Assembly (NCBI GenBank): GCA_020160955.1
Contig: JAIUOX010000012.1
Coordinates: 1 to 58,237, forward strand
Direction: 5' to 3'
Length of the DNA: 58,237 nucleotides
Source of the DNA: Pseudomonadota bacterium
GTDB taxonomy: Bacteria; Pseudomonadota; Alphaproteobacteria; Reyranellales; Reyranellaceae
Positions within the stretch are counted from its first letter, which is position 1; every line of letters starts with the position of its first letter. Positions 1-7,902 of this stretch are shown here, piece after piece. The notes under the pieces are model-generated. The model did not search any database. It was not told the DNA's origin and saw nothing but the letters and a program-made list of their open reading frames with translations. A program made the translations under genes and the position numbers.

Positions 1-108
1 TTCCTGCTGTTCGTCGCGGTGCTGACCGTCATCGGCATGCTGATCTCGGACCTGGCGCTCGCCGCGCTCGATCCGCGCATCCGCTTCGGCGCGACGTCGG
101 AAAAGTGA
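1..108 (+). CDS. ABC transporter permease, C-terminal end (partial)
   Basis: The window opens inside a reading frame that ends with TGA at 106-108. The 35 residues visible contain a final membrane helix and the sequence SDLALAALDPRIRFG, which is the usual C-terminus of DppB/OppB-type peptide permeases. The next gene starts eight bases later and encodes the DppC/OppC-type partner, so this is the first permease of a dipeptide/oligopeptide importer operon. The start and most of the protein lie outside the window. Confidence 0.8.
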   Translation, partial: FLLFVAVLTVIGMLISDLALAALDPRIRFGATSEK

Positions 109-115
109 GGGTGCC

Positions 116-1291
116 ATGAGCGACACGACACCCAATTCCCCGCGCCGCACGCCCCACTTCGTCTCGCAGGAGCCGTGGGACCCCTACGTCGCCGACAAGC
201 TGACCGCCGAGCAGGAACGCTACTACATGGCGGGCCAGTGGAAGCTGATGTGGTGGCGTTTCCGCCGCCACAAGCCGGCCGTCGTCTCCATGGCCTTCCT
301 GCTGCTGATGTACTTCTCGACGCTGATCAGCGAGTTCATCGCGCCCTACGACCTGCACACAAGGCATTCGCGCTACATCTTCGCCGCGCCGCAGGGCGTC
401 CATCTGTTCCACGAGGGCTCGTTCCTCGGGCCGTTCGTCTACGGCCTCAAGATGGAGCGCGATCCGGCGACGCTGCAGCGCATCTATTCGCCCGACAAGA
501 CCAAGCCGCAGAAGCTGCGCTTCTTCTGCCTGGGCGAAAGCTACGAGTTCTGGGGCCTGGTCGAGGGCCGCTTCCACTTCGTCTGCCCACCCGAGGACGG
601 GACCCTGTTCCTGCTCGGTACCGACCGATTGGGACGGGACATGTTCAGTCGCATCGTCTACGCGGCGCGCATCTCGCTCACCATCGGCATCATCGGTATC
701 GCCCTGTCGTTCGCGCTGGCCCTGATCCTGGGCGGCCTGGCGGGCTATTACGGCGGCTGGATCGACAGCGTCGTGCAGCGACTGACCGAAATCATCAAGA
801 GCTTCCCGCACCTGCCGCTGTGGCTGGCTCTGTCGGCCGCACTGCCCGTCACCTGGTCGCCGCTGCTGGTCTATTTCGGCATCACCATCATCCTGGCGCT
901 GCTCGACTGGCCGGGCCTGGGACGCGCCGTGCGCTCCAAGCTCCTCTCCTTGCGCGAGGAGGACTATGCCGCGGCGGCCCAGATGATGGGCGCCAAGCCC
1001 GCCCGCATCATCGGCCGCCACCTGCTGCCCGGCTTCATGAGCCACCTGATCGCCTCGGCGACGCTCTCGATCCCGTCGATGATCCTGGCCGAGACGGCGC
1101 TGTCGTTCCTCGGCCTGGGTCTTCGTCCCCCCATCACCTCGTGGGGCGTTCTCCTGAACGAGGCGACGGACATCAACGTCGTGGCGGTGAACTGGTGGCT
1201 GATGCTGCCGGTGGTGCCGGTGATTCTCGTGATCCTCGCCTATCAGTTCATGGGCGACGGTATGAGAGATGCGGCGGATCCTTACGCTTAA
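116..1291 (+). CDS. ABC transporter permease, DppC/OppC family
   Basis: This 391-residue inner-membrane protein is the second permease of a peptide-type ABC importer. The N-terminus has the OppC_N-like segment before the first helix (about residue 55). A large periplasmic insert of about 100 residues follows, and then the binding-protein-dependent transport domain. The EAA-type coupling loop is visible as DYAAAAQMMGAKPARIIGRH near residues 282-301, followed by ETALSFLGLG, typical of the family. The insert makes it longer than the usual 280-300-residue DppC and resembles the enlarged OppC subgroup. The ATG at 116 lies just after the previous stop, indicating cotranscription. No ATPase gene follows; the rest of the system must be upstream. 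The substrate cannot be read from the sequence. Confidence 0.88.
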   Translation: MSDTTPNSPRRTPHFVSQEPWDPYVADKLTAEQERYYMAGQWKLMWWRFRRHKPAVVSMAFLLLMYFSTLISEFIAPYDLHTRHSRYIFAAPQGVHLFHEGSFLGPFVYGLKMERDPATLQRIYSPDKTKPQKLRFFCLGESYEFWGLVEGRFHFVCPPEDGTLFLLGTDRLGRDMFSRIVYAARISLTIGIIGIALSFALALILGGLAGYYGGWIDSVVQRLTEIIKSFPHLPLWLALSAALPVTWSPLLVYFGITIILALLDWPGLGRAVRSKLLSLREEDYAAAAQMMGAKPARIIGRHLLPGFMSHLIASATLSIPSMILAETALSFLGLGLRPPITSWGVLLNEATDINVVAVNWWLMLPVVPVILVILAYQFMGDGMRDAADPYA

Positions 1292-1315
1292 GCGCTTAGC
1301 CGAAGGCTAAGCGCT
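1291..1315 (+). terminator. Perfect 11-bp hairpin at end of permease operon
   Basis: The stem 1291-1301 pairs perfectly with 1305-1315 around a GAA loop, starting on the last base of the permease stop codon. No T-run follows, so it may stabilise the 3' end rather than terminate intrinsically. A second small hairpin (1327-1333 with 1338-1344, TAAT loop) lies just downstream. Confidence 0.6.
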
Positions 1316-1439
1316 GGCGGGCGTCAGGGCCTGTAATCAGGCCCGGGAGCCCGCGCCGTGCAGAACGGACACGGGTGCTGCAACACACCCTCAAGTCCTT
1401 GAAATCTTTATCTGTTCTGCACTTGGCAGTGTCTGTGCG

Positions 1440-1610
1440 ACTGTTGCCGAGAAATCACACTAATGCCCCATTTAGGTCTGGCAGTGGCCACCCGGGACTT
1501 CCATTTAGGTTTGGTATCTCCCCCGAACGTGGTCCCCCCAAAGCCACGTTCTAGCCTCCTCGGAGGCGCTCAGGCCGTCATCTCACCTCCCCCGAGATGA
1601 CGGCCTTTTT
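1440..1610 (+). ncRNA. Candidate small RNA ending in a strong intrinsic terminator
   Basis: The gap 1292-1644 has no convincing gene. Its 3' part forms consecutive hairpins on the plus strand: GAACGTGG (1525-1532) with 1544-1551 around a C-rich loop, GCCTCC (1554-1559) with 1562-1567, and the terminator 1573-1605. The unpaired segments TCCCCCC, CCTCCTC and ACCTCCCCC resemble the anti-Shine-Dalgarno loops of alphaproteobacterial trans-acting sRNAs. CCATTTAGGT occurs twice (1468-1477 and 1501-1510). No gene on this strand otherwise explains the terminator. The 5' end is a guess, because I could not identify a convincing promoter. A long 3' UTR of the permease operon is the alternative. Confidence 0.4.
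1573..1610 (+). terminator. Rho-independent terminator
   Basis: A perfect 12-bp stem (1573-1584 with 1594-1605), a 9-base loop and five T residues (1606-1610) make a textbook intrinsic terminator for plus-strand transcription entering from 1292-1572. It ends 34 bases before the ccmA start, so ccm transcription must begin after it or read through it. Confidence 0.85.
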
Positions 1611-1644
1611 CTTTGCCTGCGGCCGTTATGGTACGACGGCGGCC

Positions 1645-2304
1645 ATGGAGCCCCCGCTTCTCGAGGTGAAAGACCTGTCGTGCCGCCGCGGCGGCCGGCC
1701 GGTGTTCGACCGCCTGTCCTTCCGGCTGGGCGCGGGCGAGCTGCTGGCGCTGACGGGCCGCAACGGCAGCGGCAAGACCAGCCTGCTGCGGGCGCTGGCC
1801 GGGCTGACGCCGCCGGCGGCCGGCACCGTCGCCTGGCAGGGCGTGAATGTCGCCGAGGATCCCGAGACCTGGCGCGGGCGCCTCGCCTGGCTCGGCCATC
1901 TCGAAGGGCTGAAGGGCGATCTCACGGTGGCGGAGAATCTGCTGGTGGCCGAGCGCCTGCGCGGCGGCGAGGCCGGCGACCGGCTCGACGGCGCCCTGGT
2001 CGCCTTCGATCTTTCCGCACTGGCCGCACGGGAGGTGCGCACGCTTTCGGCCGGCCAGCGTCGCCGCACGGCGCTGGCGCGCGTCGCGCTGTCCCGGGCG
2101 CCGCTCTGGCTGCTCGACGAGCCGCTGAACGCCCTCGACGCGCCGGCCCAGGCGGCGTTCCGCACGGCTCTACAGACCCATCTCGCGGCCGGCGGCCTGG
2201 CCATCGCCGCGACCCACGCCGAACTGGGCATCGAGGGCCGCTCGCTCGAACTCAATCCGGCAAGATCAAACACCTCTCGCCCGCCAGGGGGAGAGGCAGG
2301 GTGA
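1645..2304 (+). CDS. ccmA: Haem exporter ATP-binding protein CcmA
   Basis: This is the ATPase of the CcmABCD complex that releases haem-loaded CcmE during System I cytochrome c maturation. Over 219 residues it shows Walker A GRNGSGKT (38-45), the signature LSAGQ (134-138), Walker B LWLLDEP (154-160) and the switch histidine H191. The ATG at 1645 fits the family N-terminus (LLEVKDLSC). An in-frame ATG at 1597 lies inside the terminator stem and is rejected. The last ten or so residues (TSRPPGGEAG) and the stop are encoded by a palindromic repeat that begins at 2273, so the native C-terminus has probably been replaced by repeat insertion. It is the first gene of the ccm operon. Confidence 0.93.
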   Translation: MEPPLLEVKDLSCRRGGRPVFDRLSFRLGAGELLALTGRNGSGKTSLLRALAGLTPPAAGTVAWQGVNVAEDPETWRGRLAWLGHLEGLKGDLTVAENLLVAERLRGGEAGDRLDGALVAFDLSALAAREVRTLSAGQRRRTALARVALSRAPLWLLDEPLNALDAPAQAAFRTALQTHLAAGGLAIAATHAELGIEGRSLELNPARSNTSRPPGGEAG

Positions 2305-2548
2305 GGGGGATGCGCACCGTGTTACCCCATCACTTAGGGTCTTTCCGTCTCGAATGGACCCACCGACCTCATCCTGAGGAGGCCACGAAGTGGCCGTCTC
2401 GAAGGATGGGCAATGGATGCGGTGCTCGTGCCCACCCTTCGAGACGCTCACTGCGTTCGCTCCTCAGGGTGAGGTGCTTGTTGAGTGCCTGCCGTGACTC
2501 GATCTCGGTCGGAAAGACCCTTACCTCGCCCCCTGGCGGGGGCGAGGA
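2273..2548. repeat. Nested palindromic repeat cluster between ccmA and ccmB
   Basis: Several inverted repeats are stacked here. CCTCTCGCCCGCC...GGAGAGG (2273-2296) overlaps the end of ccmA. GGGTCTTTCCG near 2337 is the reverse complement of CGGAAAGACCC near 2510-2520. Inside that lies a 107-base palindrome-like unit (2368-2474) with arms beginning CCTCATCCTGAGGA and ending TCCTCAGGGTGAGG. The last element is a 24-base GC-rich palindrome at 2525-2548. The nesting looks like successive insertions of REP/MITE-like units. No coding sequence is supported in this gap. Confidence 0.75.
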
Positions 2549-2566
2549 ACATGAAGGGCGAGCCGC

Positions 2567-3232
2567 ATGAGCGGCTTCGCGACGCTTCTCGCGCGCGACC
2601 TGCGGCTGGTGCTGCGGCGGCCCGGCGATGTCGGCGTGGTGCTGGCCTTCTTCGTGGTCGCGACGGTGCTGTTCCCGCTGGGCATCGGGCCGGAGACCAA
2701 CGTGCTGGCGCGCATCGCCGCGGGCGTGCTGTGGTGCGCCGCCCTGTTCGCCGCGCTGCTGTCGCTGGAGCGGTTGTTCGCCGCCGACTACGAGGACGGC
2801 TCGCTCGACCTGCTGCTGCTGGCGCCGTGGCCGCTCGAGCTGGCGGCGCTCGCCAAATGCCTCGCTCACTGGATCGTGACCGGCCTGCCGCTCAGCCTGC
2901 TGGCGCCGCTGCTGGGCGTCGCCTTCGGGCTCGACGGTGAGAGCCTGCTGGCGCTGGGCGCGACCCTGCTGGTGGGCACGCCGACTTTGTCGCTGATCGG
3001 CGGGCTCGCGGCGGCCCTCACATTGGGCGCGCGCAAGTCAGGCGCGCTGCTGGCGCTGCTCGCCCTCCCGCTCTGCGTGCCGACGCTGATCTTCGGTGCC
3101 GGCGCGATCGAGACTCTTGCCGCGGGTGACGGCATCGTGACACATGTTGCGATCCTCGCCGCTCTAGCATTGGTCACCCTGGCCACGACGCCTTGGGCGA
3201 TTGCTGCGGCCTTGCGGCAAGCCGGCGAATAG
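2567..3232 (+). CDS. ccmB: Haem exporter permease CcmB
   Basis: This 221-residue integral membrane protein has six predicted helices and is the membrane partner of the CcmA ATPase in the CcmABCD complex. It has the family opening (LLARDLRLVLRRPGD), the conserved LERLFAADYEDGSLD stretch after helix 2, and the usual length of about 220 residues. It lies between ccmA and ccmC in the canonical order, although 262 bases of repeats separate it from ccmA. A GGGCGAG stretch lies about five bases before the ATG. Confidence 0.93.
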   Translation: MSGFATLLARDLRLVLRRPGDVGVVLAFFVVATVLFPLGIGPETNVLARIAAGVLWCAALFAALLSLERLFAADYEDGSLDLLLLAPWPLELAALAKCLAHWIVTGLPLSLLAPLLGVAFGLDGESLLALGATLLVGTPTLSLIGGLAAALTLGARKSGALLALLALPLCVPTLIFGAGAIETLAAGDGIVTHVAILAALALVTLATTPWAIAAALRQAGE

Positions 3233-3246
3233 GGAGGATGGGGCCG

Positions 3247-3966
3247 ATGGCCGACCTGCATTTTCTCGCCAATCCTGCACGCTTCCGCCGCTTCAGCCAG
3301 CGCGTGCTGCCGGGCCTCGGCTTCGCCACCGTGCTGATGCTGGCGGTCGGCGTCTACCTGGCGTTCTTCGTGGCGCCGGAGGACTACCAGCAGGGCCAGA
3401 CCGTGCGGATCATGTTCGTGCACGTGCCGTCGGCGTGGCTGTCGATGGGTGGCTACGCGATGCTGGCGGCCCTCGGCGCCTCGCTGCTGGTGTGGCGTCA
3501 TCCGCTGGCGGCTCTGATGGCGCGCGCGGCCGCCCCCGTCGGCGCGAGCTTCGCGGCGGTGTGCCTGCTGACGGGATCGCTGTGGGGCCGGCCGATGTGG
3601 GGCACCTACTGGGTGTGGGACGCGCGGCTCACCTCGATGCTGCTGCTGTTCTTCCTCTATCTCGGCCACATCGCGCTCAGCCGCGCCTACGATTCACCCG
3701 AGCGCGGCGATCGCGCGGCGGCGATCCTGGCGCTGATCGGCGTGATCAACCTGCCGATCATCAAGTTCTCGGTCGACTGGTGGAACACGCTGCACCAGCC
3801 CGCCTCTATCACGCGGCTCGATGCGCCGGCGATCCACAATTCGATCCTGGTGCCGCTGCTCTGGATGGCGGTCTCGCTGCTGTTCCTCTTCGTGTACCTC
3901 GTGCTGCTGCGCACCGAGACCGAGATCGACCGGCGCCGGCTCGAGAATGCCGAGGCCGCGGCATGA
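3247..3966 (+). CDS. ccmC: Haem exporter protein CcmC
   Basis: CcmC (239 residues, six helices) delivers haem to CcmE on the periplasmic face of the inner membrane. It carries the tryptophan-rich WWD signature [12 protein letters not shown] (118-129) and the two axial haem histidine positions, H59 (FVHVP) and H183 (TLHQP). The ATG at 3247 is chosen because GGAGG at 3233-3237 sits nine bases upstream. The ATG at 3238 is in frame but lies too close to that ribosome site. The stop overlaps the ccmD start (ATGA). Confidence 0.95.
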   Translation: MADLHFLANPARFRRFSQRVLPGLGFATVLMLAVGVYLAFFVAPEDYQQGQTVRIMFVHVPSAWLSMGGYAMLAALGASLLVWRHPLAALMARAAAPVGASFAAVCLLTGSLWGRPMWGTYWVWDARLTSMLLLFFLYLGHIALSRAYDSPERGDRAAAILALIGVINLPIIKFSVDWWNTLHQPASITRLDAPAIHNSILVPLLWMAVSLLFLFVYLVLLRTETEIDRRRLENAEAAA

Positions 3967-4103
3967 GCCATCACGCGGCCTATATCCTCGCTTCGTATCT
4001 CGCCGCCGCGGTCATCCTGGGCGGGCTGGTGATCGCCTCGCTCGGCGCGCGCCGCAAGGTACGGCGCGAGCTGGCCGCGCGCGGTCTGGACAAGCGCCGA
4101 TGA
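3963..4103 (+). CDS. ccmD: Haem exporter protein CcmD
   Basis: This 46-residue protein has one transmembrane helix (about residues 8-27) followed by a basic tail rich in Arg and Lys. That is the hallmark of CcmD, the small subunit needed for release of haem-bound CcmE from CcmABC. It overlaps ccmC and ccmE by ATGA at both ends, implying translational coupling. Recognition rests on size, topology and position because CcmD sequences are poorly conserved. Confidence 0.88.
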   Translation: MSHHAAYILASYLAAAVILGGLVIASLGARRKVRRELAARGLDKRR

Positions 4104-4534
4104 CCCCGAAGCGCCGCCGCCTCTGGATGCTGCTGGGCTCGCTGGCCACGCTCGGCTTTGCGGCCACGCTCGTGCTGACGGCACTGAACGACAATCTCGT
4201 CTTCTTCTATTCGCCGACGCAGGTGGCGGAGAAGAACCTCGGCCCGGACCGCCGCTTCCGTCTGGGCGGGTTGGTGGAGCAGGGCAGCGTCGAGAAGGAC
4301 GGGCAGGTCGTGCGCTTCACCGTCACCGACACGAACAAGACGGTGAAGGTCTCCTATCGCGGCATCCTTCCCGATCTCTTTCGCGAAGGTCAGGGCGTGA
4401 TCGCCGAGGGTTCGATCGGCCCGGACGGCGTGTTTACGGCGCGCGAGATCCTGGCGAAGCATGATGAGAACTACATGCCGCCGGAAGTCGCGAAGGCTTT
4501 GAAGGAAAGCGGGCAGTGGAAAGACAAGAAGTGA
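4100..4534 (+). CDS. ccmE: Cytochrome c maturation haem chaperone CcmE
   Basis: CcmE is a membrane-anchored periplasmic haem chaperone that binds haem covalently through a histidine and passes it to CcmF. The 144-residue protein has an N-terminal anchor (residues 8-28), the OB-fold core ([29 protein letters not shown]) and the haem-binding motif HDENYMP with H121. Its start overlaps the ccmD stop. A 50-base perfect palindrome directly follows the gene. Confidence 0.95.
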   Translation: MTPKRRRLWMLLGSLATLGFAATLVLTALNDNLVFFYSPTQVAEKNLGPDRRFRLGGLVEQGSVEKDGQVVRFTVTDTNKTVKVSYRGILPDLFREGQGVIAEGSIGPDGVFTAREILAKHDENYMPPEVAKALKESGQWKDKK

Positions 4535-4541
4535 CCCTCAA

Positions 4542-4591
4542 TTGTCATCCTGAGCGCAGCGAAGGATCCTTCGCTGCGCTCAGGATGACAA
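4542..4591. repeat. 50-bp perfect palindrome between ccmE and ccmF
   Basis: Bases 4542-4566 are the exact reverse complement of 4567-4591, with no loop. The arm has the form TTGTCATCCTGAGCGCAGCG and continues AAGGA. It belongs to the dispersed family described at 7105, 25953, 40456, 46472 and 57753. Here it separates two co-directional genes and may act as an RNA-stability or attenuating hairpin within the ccm transcript. Confidence 0.9.
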
Positions 4592-4610
4592 AGGTGGTGG
4601 AGGTCCGGCT

Positions 4611-6560
4611 TTGATTCCGGAACTGGGTCATTTTGCGCTGATCCTCGCGCTGGCGGTCGCGCTCGTGCAGGGGACGCTGCCGCTCATTGGTGCGAGCAGG
4701 GGCGACCTGCGGCTCATGACGCTCGGCCGCACCGCGGCGCTGACGCAGGCCTTTCTCGTGCTGCTGGCGTTCGGCGCGCTGACGCAGGCCTATGTCACGT
4801 CCGACTTCTCCGTCCTCAACGTCGTCGACAATTCGCACTCGGCCAAGCCGCTGCTCTACAAGATCAGCGGCGTGTGGGGGAACCACGAGGGCTCGATGCT
4901 GCTGTGGGCGCTGATCCTCGCGCTGTTCGGCGCGGCGGTGGCGATCTTCGGCGCCAACCTGCCCGACACGCTGCGCAGCCGCGTGCTGGCGATCCAGGCG
5001 CTGATCGGCGTCGGGTTCCTCGCCTTCCTGCTCTTCACCTCGAACCCGTTCCAGCGCGTGTTCCCGGCGCCACCGGACGGCAACGGGCTGAACCCGCTGT
5101 TGCAGGATCCCGGCCTCGCCTTCCATCCGCCGCTGCTCTACCTCGGCTATGTCGGCTTCTCGGTGACCTATGCTTTCGCCGTCGCCGCTCTGCTCGAAGG
5201 CCGGGTCGATGCCGCCTGGGCGCGCTGGGTGCGGCCGTGGGCGCTGGCGGCCTGGTGCTTCCTGACGCTGGGCATCGCGCTGGGTTCATGGTGGGCCTAC
5301 TACATCCTCGGCTGGGGCGGCTTCTGGTTCTGGGATCCCGTCGAGAACGCGTCGCTGATGCCGTGGCTCGCCGGCACCGCGCTGTTGCACTCGGCCATCG
5401 TCGTGGAGAAGCGCGACGCGCTGAAGAGCTGGACGGTGCTGCTGGCGCTGCTGGCCTTCTCGCTGTCGCTGCTCGGCACCTTCCTGGTGCGCTCGGGCGT
5501 CCTGACCTCGGTGCATGCCTTCGCACAGGATCCGGCGCGCGGCATGTTCATCCTGGCGTTCCTGCTGCTGGTCACCGGCGGCGGGCTTGCGCTCTATGCC
5601 TGGCGCGCGCCGCAGCTGCAGGGCGGCGGCCTGTTCCAGCCGGTCAGCCGCGAGGGCGCGCTGATCCTGAACAACCTGCTGCTGTGCACGCTGGCCGCCA
5701 CGGTGCTGCTGGGCACGCTCTATCCGCTGTTCCTCGACCTGCTGACCGGCAACAAGGTCTCGGTCGGACCGCCCTTCTTCAACGCGACCTTCGTGCCGCT
5801 CTGCGCGCCGCTGTTCGCTGCGCTCTGCGTCGGCCCGTTCCTCGGCTGGAAGCGCGCCGAACTCTGGCCCGCGCTGATGCGCCTGCGCATCGCGCTGGTC
5901 GTCTCGCTGGCCGCCATCGTCGTCGCCATGACCATGATCGACAGCCGCTCGACGCTGGCGGCGCTGGCCTTCGGTTTCGGCGTCTGGCTGATCGTCGGCA
6001 GCCTCGTGTCGCTCTCCGACCGCATCCGCAGCGGCACGCTGCGCACCATCCCGCGCTCGACGCTCGGCATGGTGATCAGCCACGCCTCGCTGGGCGTCGT
6101 CGTGCTCGGCTCGGTCGCGACCTCGTCGTGGAACACCGAGCTGATGCAGACCATGAAGCCCGGCGACAAGGTCGCCTTCGCCGGCTACTCGGTGCTGCTC
6201 GAGCGCATCGAGCAGGTGCAGGGCCCCAACTACATTGCCGAGCGCGCGACGCTCAATGTCAGCGTCGACGGCAAGCCCTACACGGTGCTGCAGCCCGAGC
6301 GCCGGCTGTTCACCGTGCAGCGCCGCCAGATCGCCGAGACCGCGATCCAGACCAACCTGCTGCGCGACTTCTACGCCACCTTGGGCGAGGGCGATGCGAA
6401 GCAGGGCTGGGTGATCCGCCTCTATCTCAACCCGCTGGCACCGTGGATCTGGCTGGGCGCGGCGCTGTGCGCCTTCGGCGGCTTCGTCTCGCTGTCGGAT
6501 CGGCGGCTGCGCATCGGCGCGCCGTCGCGCCGCCCTTCATCGTTGCAGCCGGCGGAATAG
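4611..6560 (+). CDS. ccmF: Haem lyase CcmF
   Basis: CcmF (649 residues, about 15 helices) is the core of the haem-apocytochrome c ligase that works with CcmH and CcmI. The WWD signature WGGFWFWDPVENASLMPW is present near residues 235-252, and the pattern of histidines between helices follows the family. The start is TTG at 4611, preceded by GGTGGTGGAGG with about seven bases of spacing; no better ATG exists at the N-terminus. The C-terminal region (VLQPERRLF, ETAIQTNLLRDFYATLG) matches CcmF rather than the related NrfE or CcsA. ccmG starts on the base after its stop. Confidence 0.95.
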   Translation: MIPELGHFALILALAVALVQGTLPLIGASRGDLRLMTLGRTAALTQAFLVLLAFGALTQAYVTSDFSVLNVVDNSHSAKPLLYKISGVWGNHEGSMLLWALILALFGAAVAIFGANLPDTLRSRVLAIQALIGVGFLAFLLFTSNPFQRVFPAPPDGNGLNPLLQDPGLAFHPPLLYLGYVGFSVTYAFAVAALLEGRVDAAWARWVRPWALAAWCFLTLGIALGSWWAYYILGWGGFWFWDPVENASLMPWLAGTALLHSAIVVEKRDALKSWTVLLALLAFSLSLLGTFLVRSGVLTSVHAFAQDPARGMFILAFLLLVTGGGLALYAWRAPQLQGGGLFQPVSREGALILNNLLLCTLAATVLLGTLYPLFLDLLTGNKVSVGPPFFNATFVPLCAPLFAALCVGPFLGWKRAELWPALMRLRIALVVSLAAIVVAMTMIDSRSTLAALAFGFGVWLIVGSLVSLSDRIRSGTLRTIPRSTLGMVISHASLGVVVLGSVATSSWNTELMQTMKPGDKVAFAGYSVLLERIEQVQGPNYIAERATLNVSVDGKPYTVLQPERRLFTVQRRQIAETAIQTNLLRDFYATLGEGDAKQGWVIRLYLNPLAPWIWLGAALCAFGGFVSLSDRRLRIGAPSRRPSSLQPAE

Positions 6561-7097
6561 ATGCGCCGGCTCCTCTTCATCCTGCCGCTGCTGACGCTCG
6601 CGCTGATGGCGGGCTTCTTCGCCTGGTCGCTGACCAGCGGCCGCAACCCCGCCTCGATCGGCTCGGTGATGGTGGGCCGGCCGGCGCCCAGGATCGACCT
6701 GCCGGCGCTGCGGCCGGGCGAACCGCCGCTCACCGACGCGAGCTTGCGCACCGGCAAGCCGGTGATCGTCAATTTCTTCGCGAGCTGGTGCACGCCCTGC
6801 CTCGCCGAGCATCCGCTGTTCACGCGGCTGGCCGAGCGCGAGGGCGCGACCATCGTGGGCATCGCCTGGAAGAACAAGCGCGACGACGCGCTCGCCTGGC
6901 TGAAGAAGCTCGGCGACCCGTTCAGGCTCGCGGGCCTCGACCTCGAGGGCAAGACCGGCCTCGACTGGGGTCTGAGCGGCGTGCCCGAGACCTACCTGAT
7001 CGACGGCGACGGCATCGTCCGCCGCCATTATCGCGGCCCCATCACCGAGCGGGATCTGACGGGCGTGATCATCCCGTTTCTTCAGGGCAAGCCATGA
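6561..7097 (+). CDS. ccmG: Periplasmic thiol:disulfide oxidoreductase CcmG/DsbE
   Basis: This membrane-tethered thioredoxin-fold protein keeps the apocytochrome CXXCH cysteines reduced. The 178 residues comprise an N-terminal signal anchor (about 4-22), the active site WCTPC with C77 and C80, and the cis-proline loop GVPETYL (P142). The GVAWK-type insert (GIAWKNKRDDALAWL) is characteristic of CcmG. It begins directly after the ccmF stop. A 330-base repeat-rich gap follows before ccmH. Confidence 0.94.
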   Translation: MRRLLFILPLLTLALMAGFFAWSLTSGRNPASIGSVMVGRPAPRIDLPALRPGEPPLTDASLRTGKPVIVNFFASWCTPCLAEHPLFTRLAEREGATIVGIAWKNKRDDALAWLKKLGDPFRLAGLDLEGKTGLDWGLSGVPETYLIDGDGIVRRHYRGPITERDLTGVIIPFLQGKP

Positions 7098-7104
7098 TCA
7101 CGCC

Positions 7105-7395
7105 CGTCATCCCGAGCGAAGCGAAGCGCAGTCGAGGGATCTGTTTTCTCTTCGCACGCCTCGCCGCATGGAAAAGAGGCCTCTCCACTCCGCTTCGCTC
7201 CGGTCGAGGCGACGGACTTGTTGCCGTTCCTCAAGGGGGCGGTGAAGTGAGGAATCCGTGTCATCCCGAGCGCAGCGAGGGATCCTTCGCGTCGCCCCAA
7301 GGATCCCTCACTTCGTTCGGGACGACACTCTTGTTGGGGTTTACGCAGTGCGTTGATCCCAGAACAGGTGTCATCCTGAGCGTAGCGAAGGATCC
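7105..7395. repeat. Repeat cluster between ccmG and ccmH
   Basis: The gap 7098-7429 contains no supported gene. It holds at least four arms of the GTCATCCCGAGCG repeat family: a diverged copy at 7105-7142, an inverted pair at 7258-7285 and 7301-7328, and a single arm at 7368-7395. Between them (7180-7250) is GC-rich filler with another short inverted pair. The ccm operon probably reads through, but such hairpins could lower ccmHI expression or provide a place for a separate ccmHI promoter. Confidence 0.8.
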
Positions 7396-7429
7396 TTGGT
7401 TCATATGCGATAGCCTTGTCCGAGCGGGG

Positions 7430-7894
7430 GTGAGGAGCCTGAAGGGCCTGCTCTGCCTCCTCGCGCTGCTCTTCGCGTTCCCCGCCCTCGCCGTCGAGCC
7501 GTCCGAGATCCTGCCCGACCCGGCGCTCGAAGCGCGCGCGCGGGAGATCGGGCGGGCGTTGCGCTGCGTCGTCTGCCAGAACCAGGCGATCGACGATTCC
7601 AACGCCGAGGTGGCGCGCGACATGCGGCGCGCGGTGCGCGAGCGGCTGACCGCGGGCGACAGCAACGCCGACGTCATGGCCTACATGGTGGCGCGCTACG
7701 GCGACTACGTGCTGCTGAAGCCGCCCTTCAAGGCCGGCACGCTCGTCCTGTGGCTGGGCGCGCCGCTGCTGCTGCTGGTCGCCGGCGGGGCGCTCCTGCT
7801 CGCCGCCCGCCGCCGCCGCAACCAGCCGATCGCAGCGCCCAAACCGCTCGACGAGGAGGAGCGCCGCCGCCTCGATGCGCTCCTGAAGGGCTGA
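7430..7894 (+). CDS. ccmH: Cytochrome c maturation protein CcmH
   Basis: CcmH is a membrane-bound periplasmic thiol protein that reduces or presents apocytochrome c to CcmF. From the GTG at 7430 it has a signal peptide ending in ALA, the redox motif LRCVVCQNQ (C46 and C49), the three-helix domain DDSNAEVARDMRRAVRERL, and a C-terminal membrane helix (FKAGTLVLWLGAPLLLLVAG). GTG is the only good start in frame. An upstream ATG at 7405 is out of frame. At 154 residues it is the short form; the TPR part is carried by the separate CcmI downstream. Confidence 0.9.
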   Translation: MRSLKGLLCLLALLFAFPALAVEPSEILPDPALEARAREIGRALRCVVCQNQAIDDSNAEVARDMRRAVRERLTAGDSNADVMAYMVARYGDYVLLKPPFKAGTLVLWLGAPLLLLVAGGALLLAARRRRNQPIAAPKPLDEEERRRLDALLKG

Positions 7895-7902
7895 CCCGGG
7901 CC

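Noticed and set aside
1597..1644. Upstream ATG start for ccmA
   Set aside because: The codon lies within the right arm of a strong terminator and adds residues not typical of CcmA.
7082..7300. Minus-strand open frame between ccmG and ccmH
   Set aside because: It consists of repeat arms and has no homology-like features.
4874..7894. A 1006-residue frame ending in ccmH
   Set aside because: Only the last 154 codons encode CcmH. The rest is an out-of-frame shadow of ccmF and ccmG joined through the repeat region.
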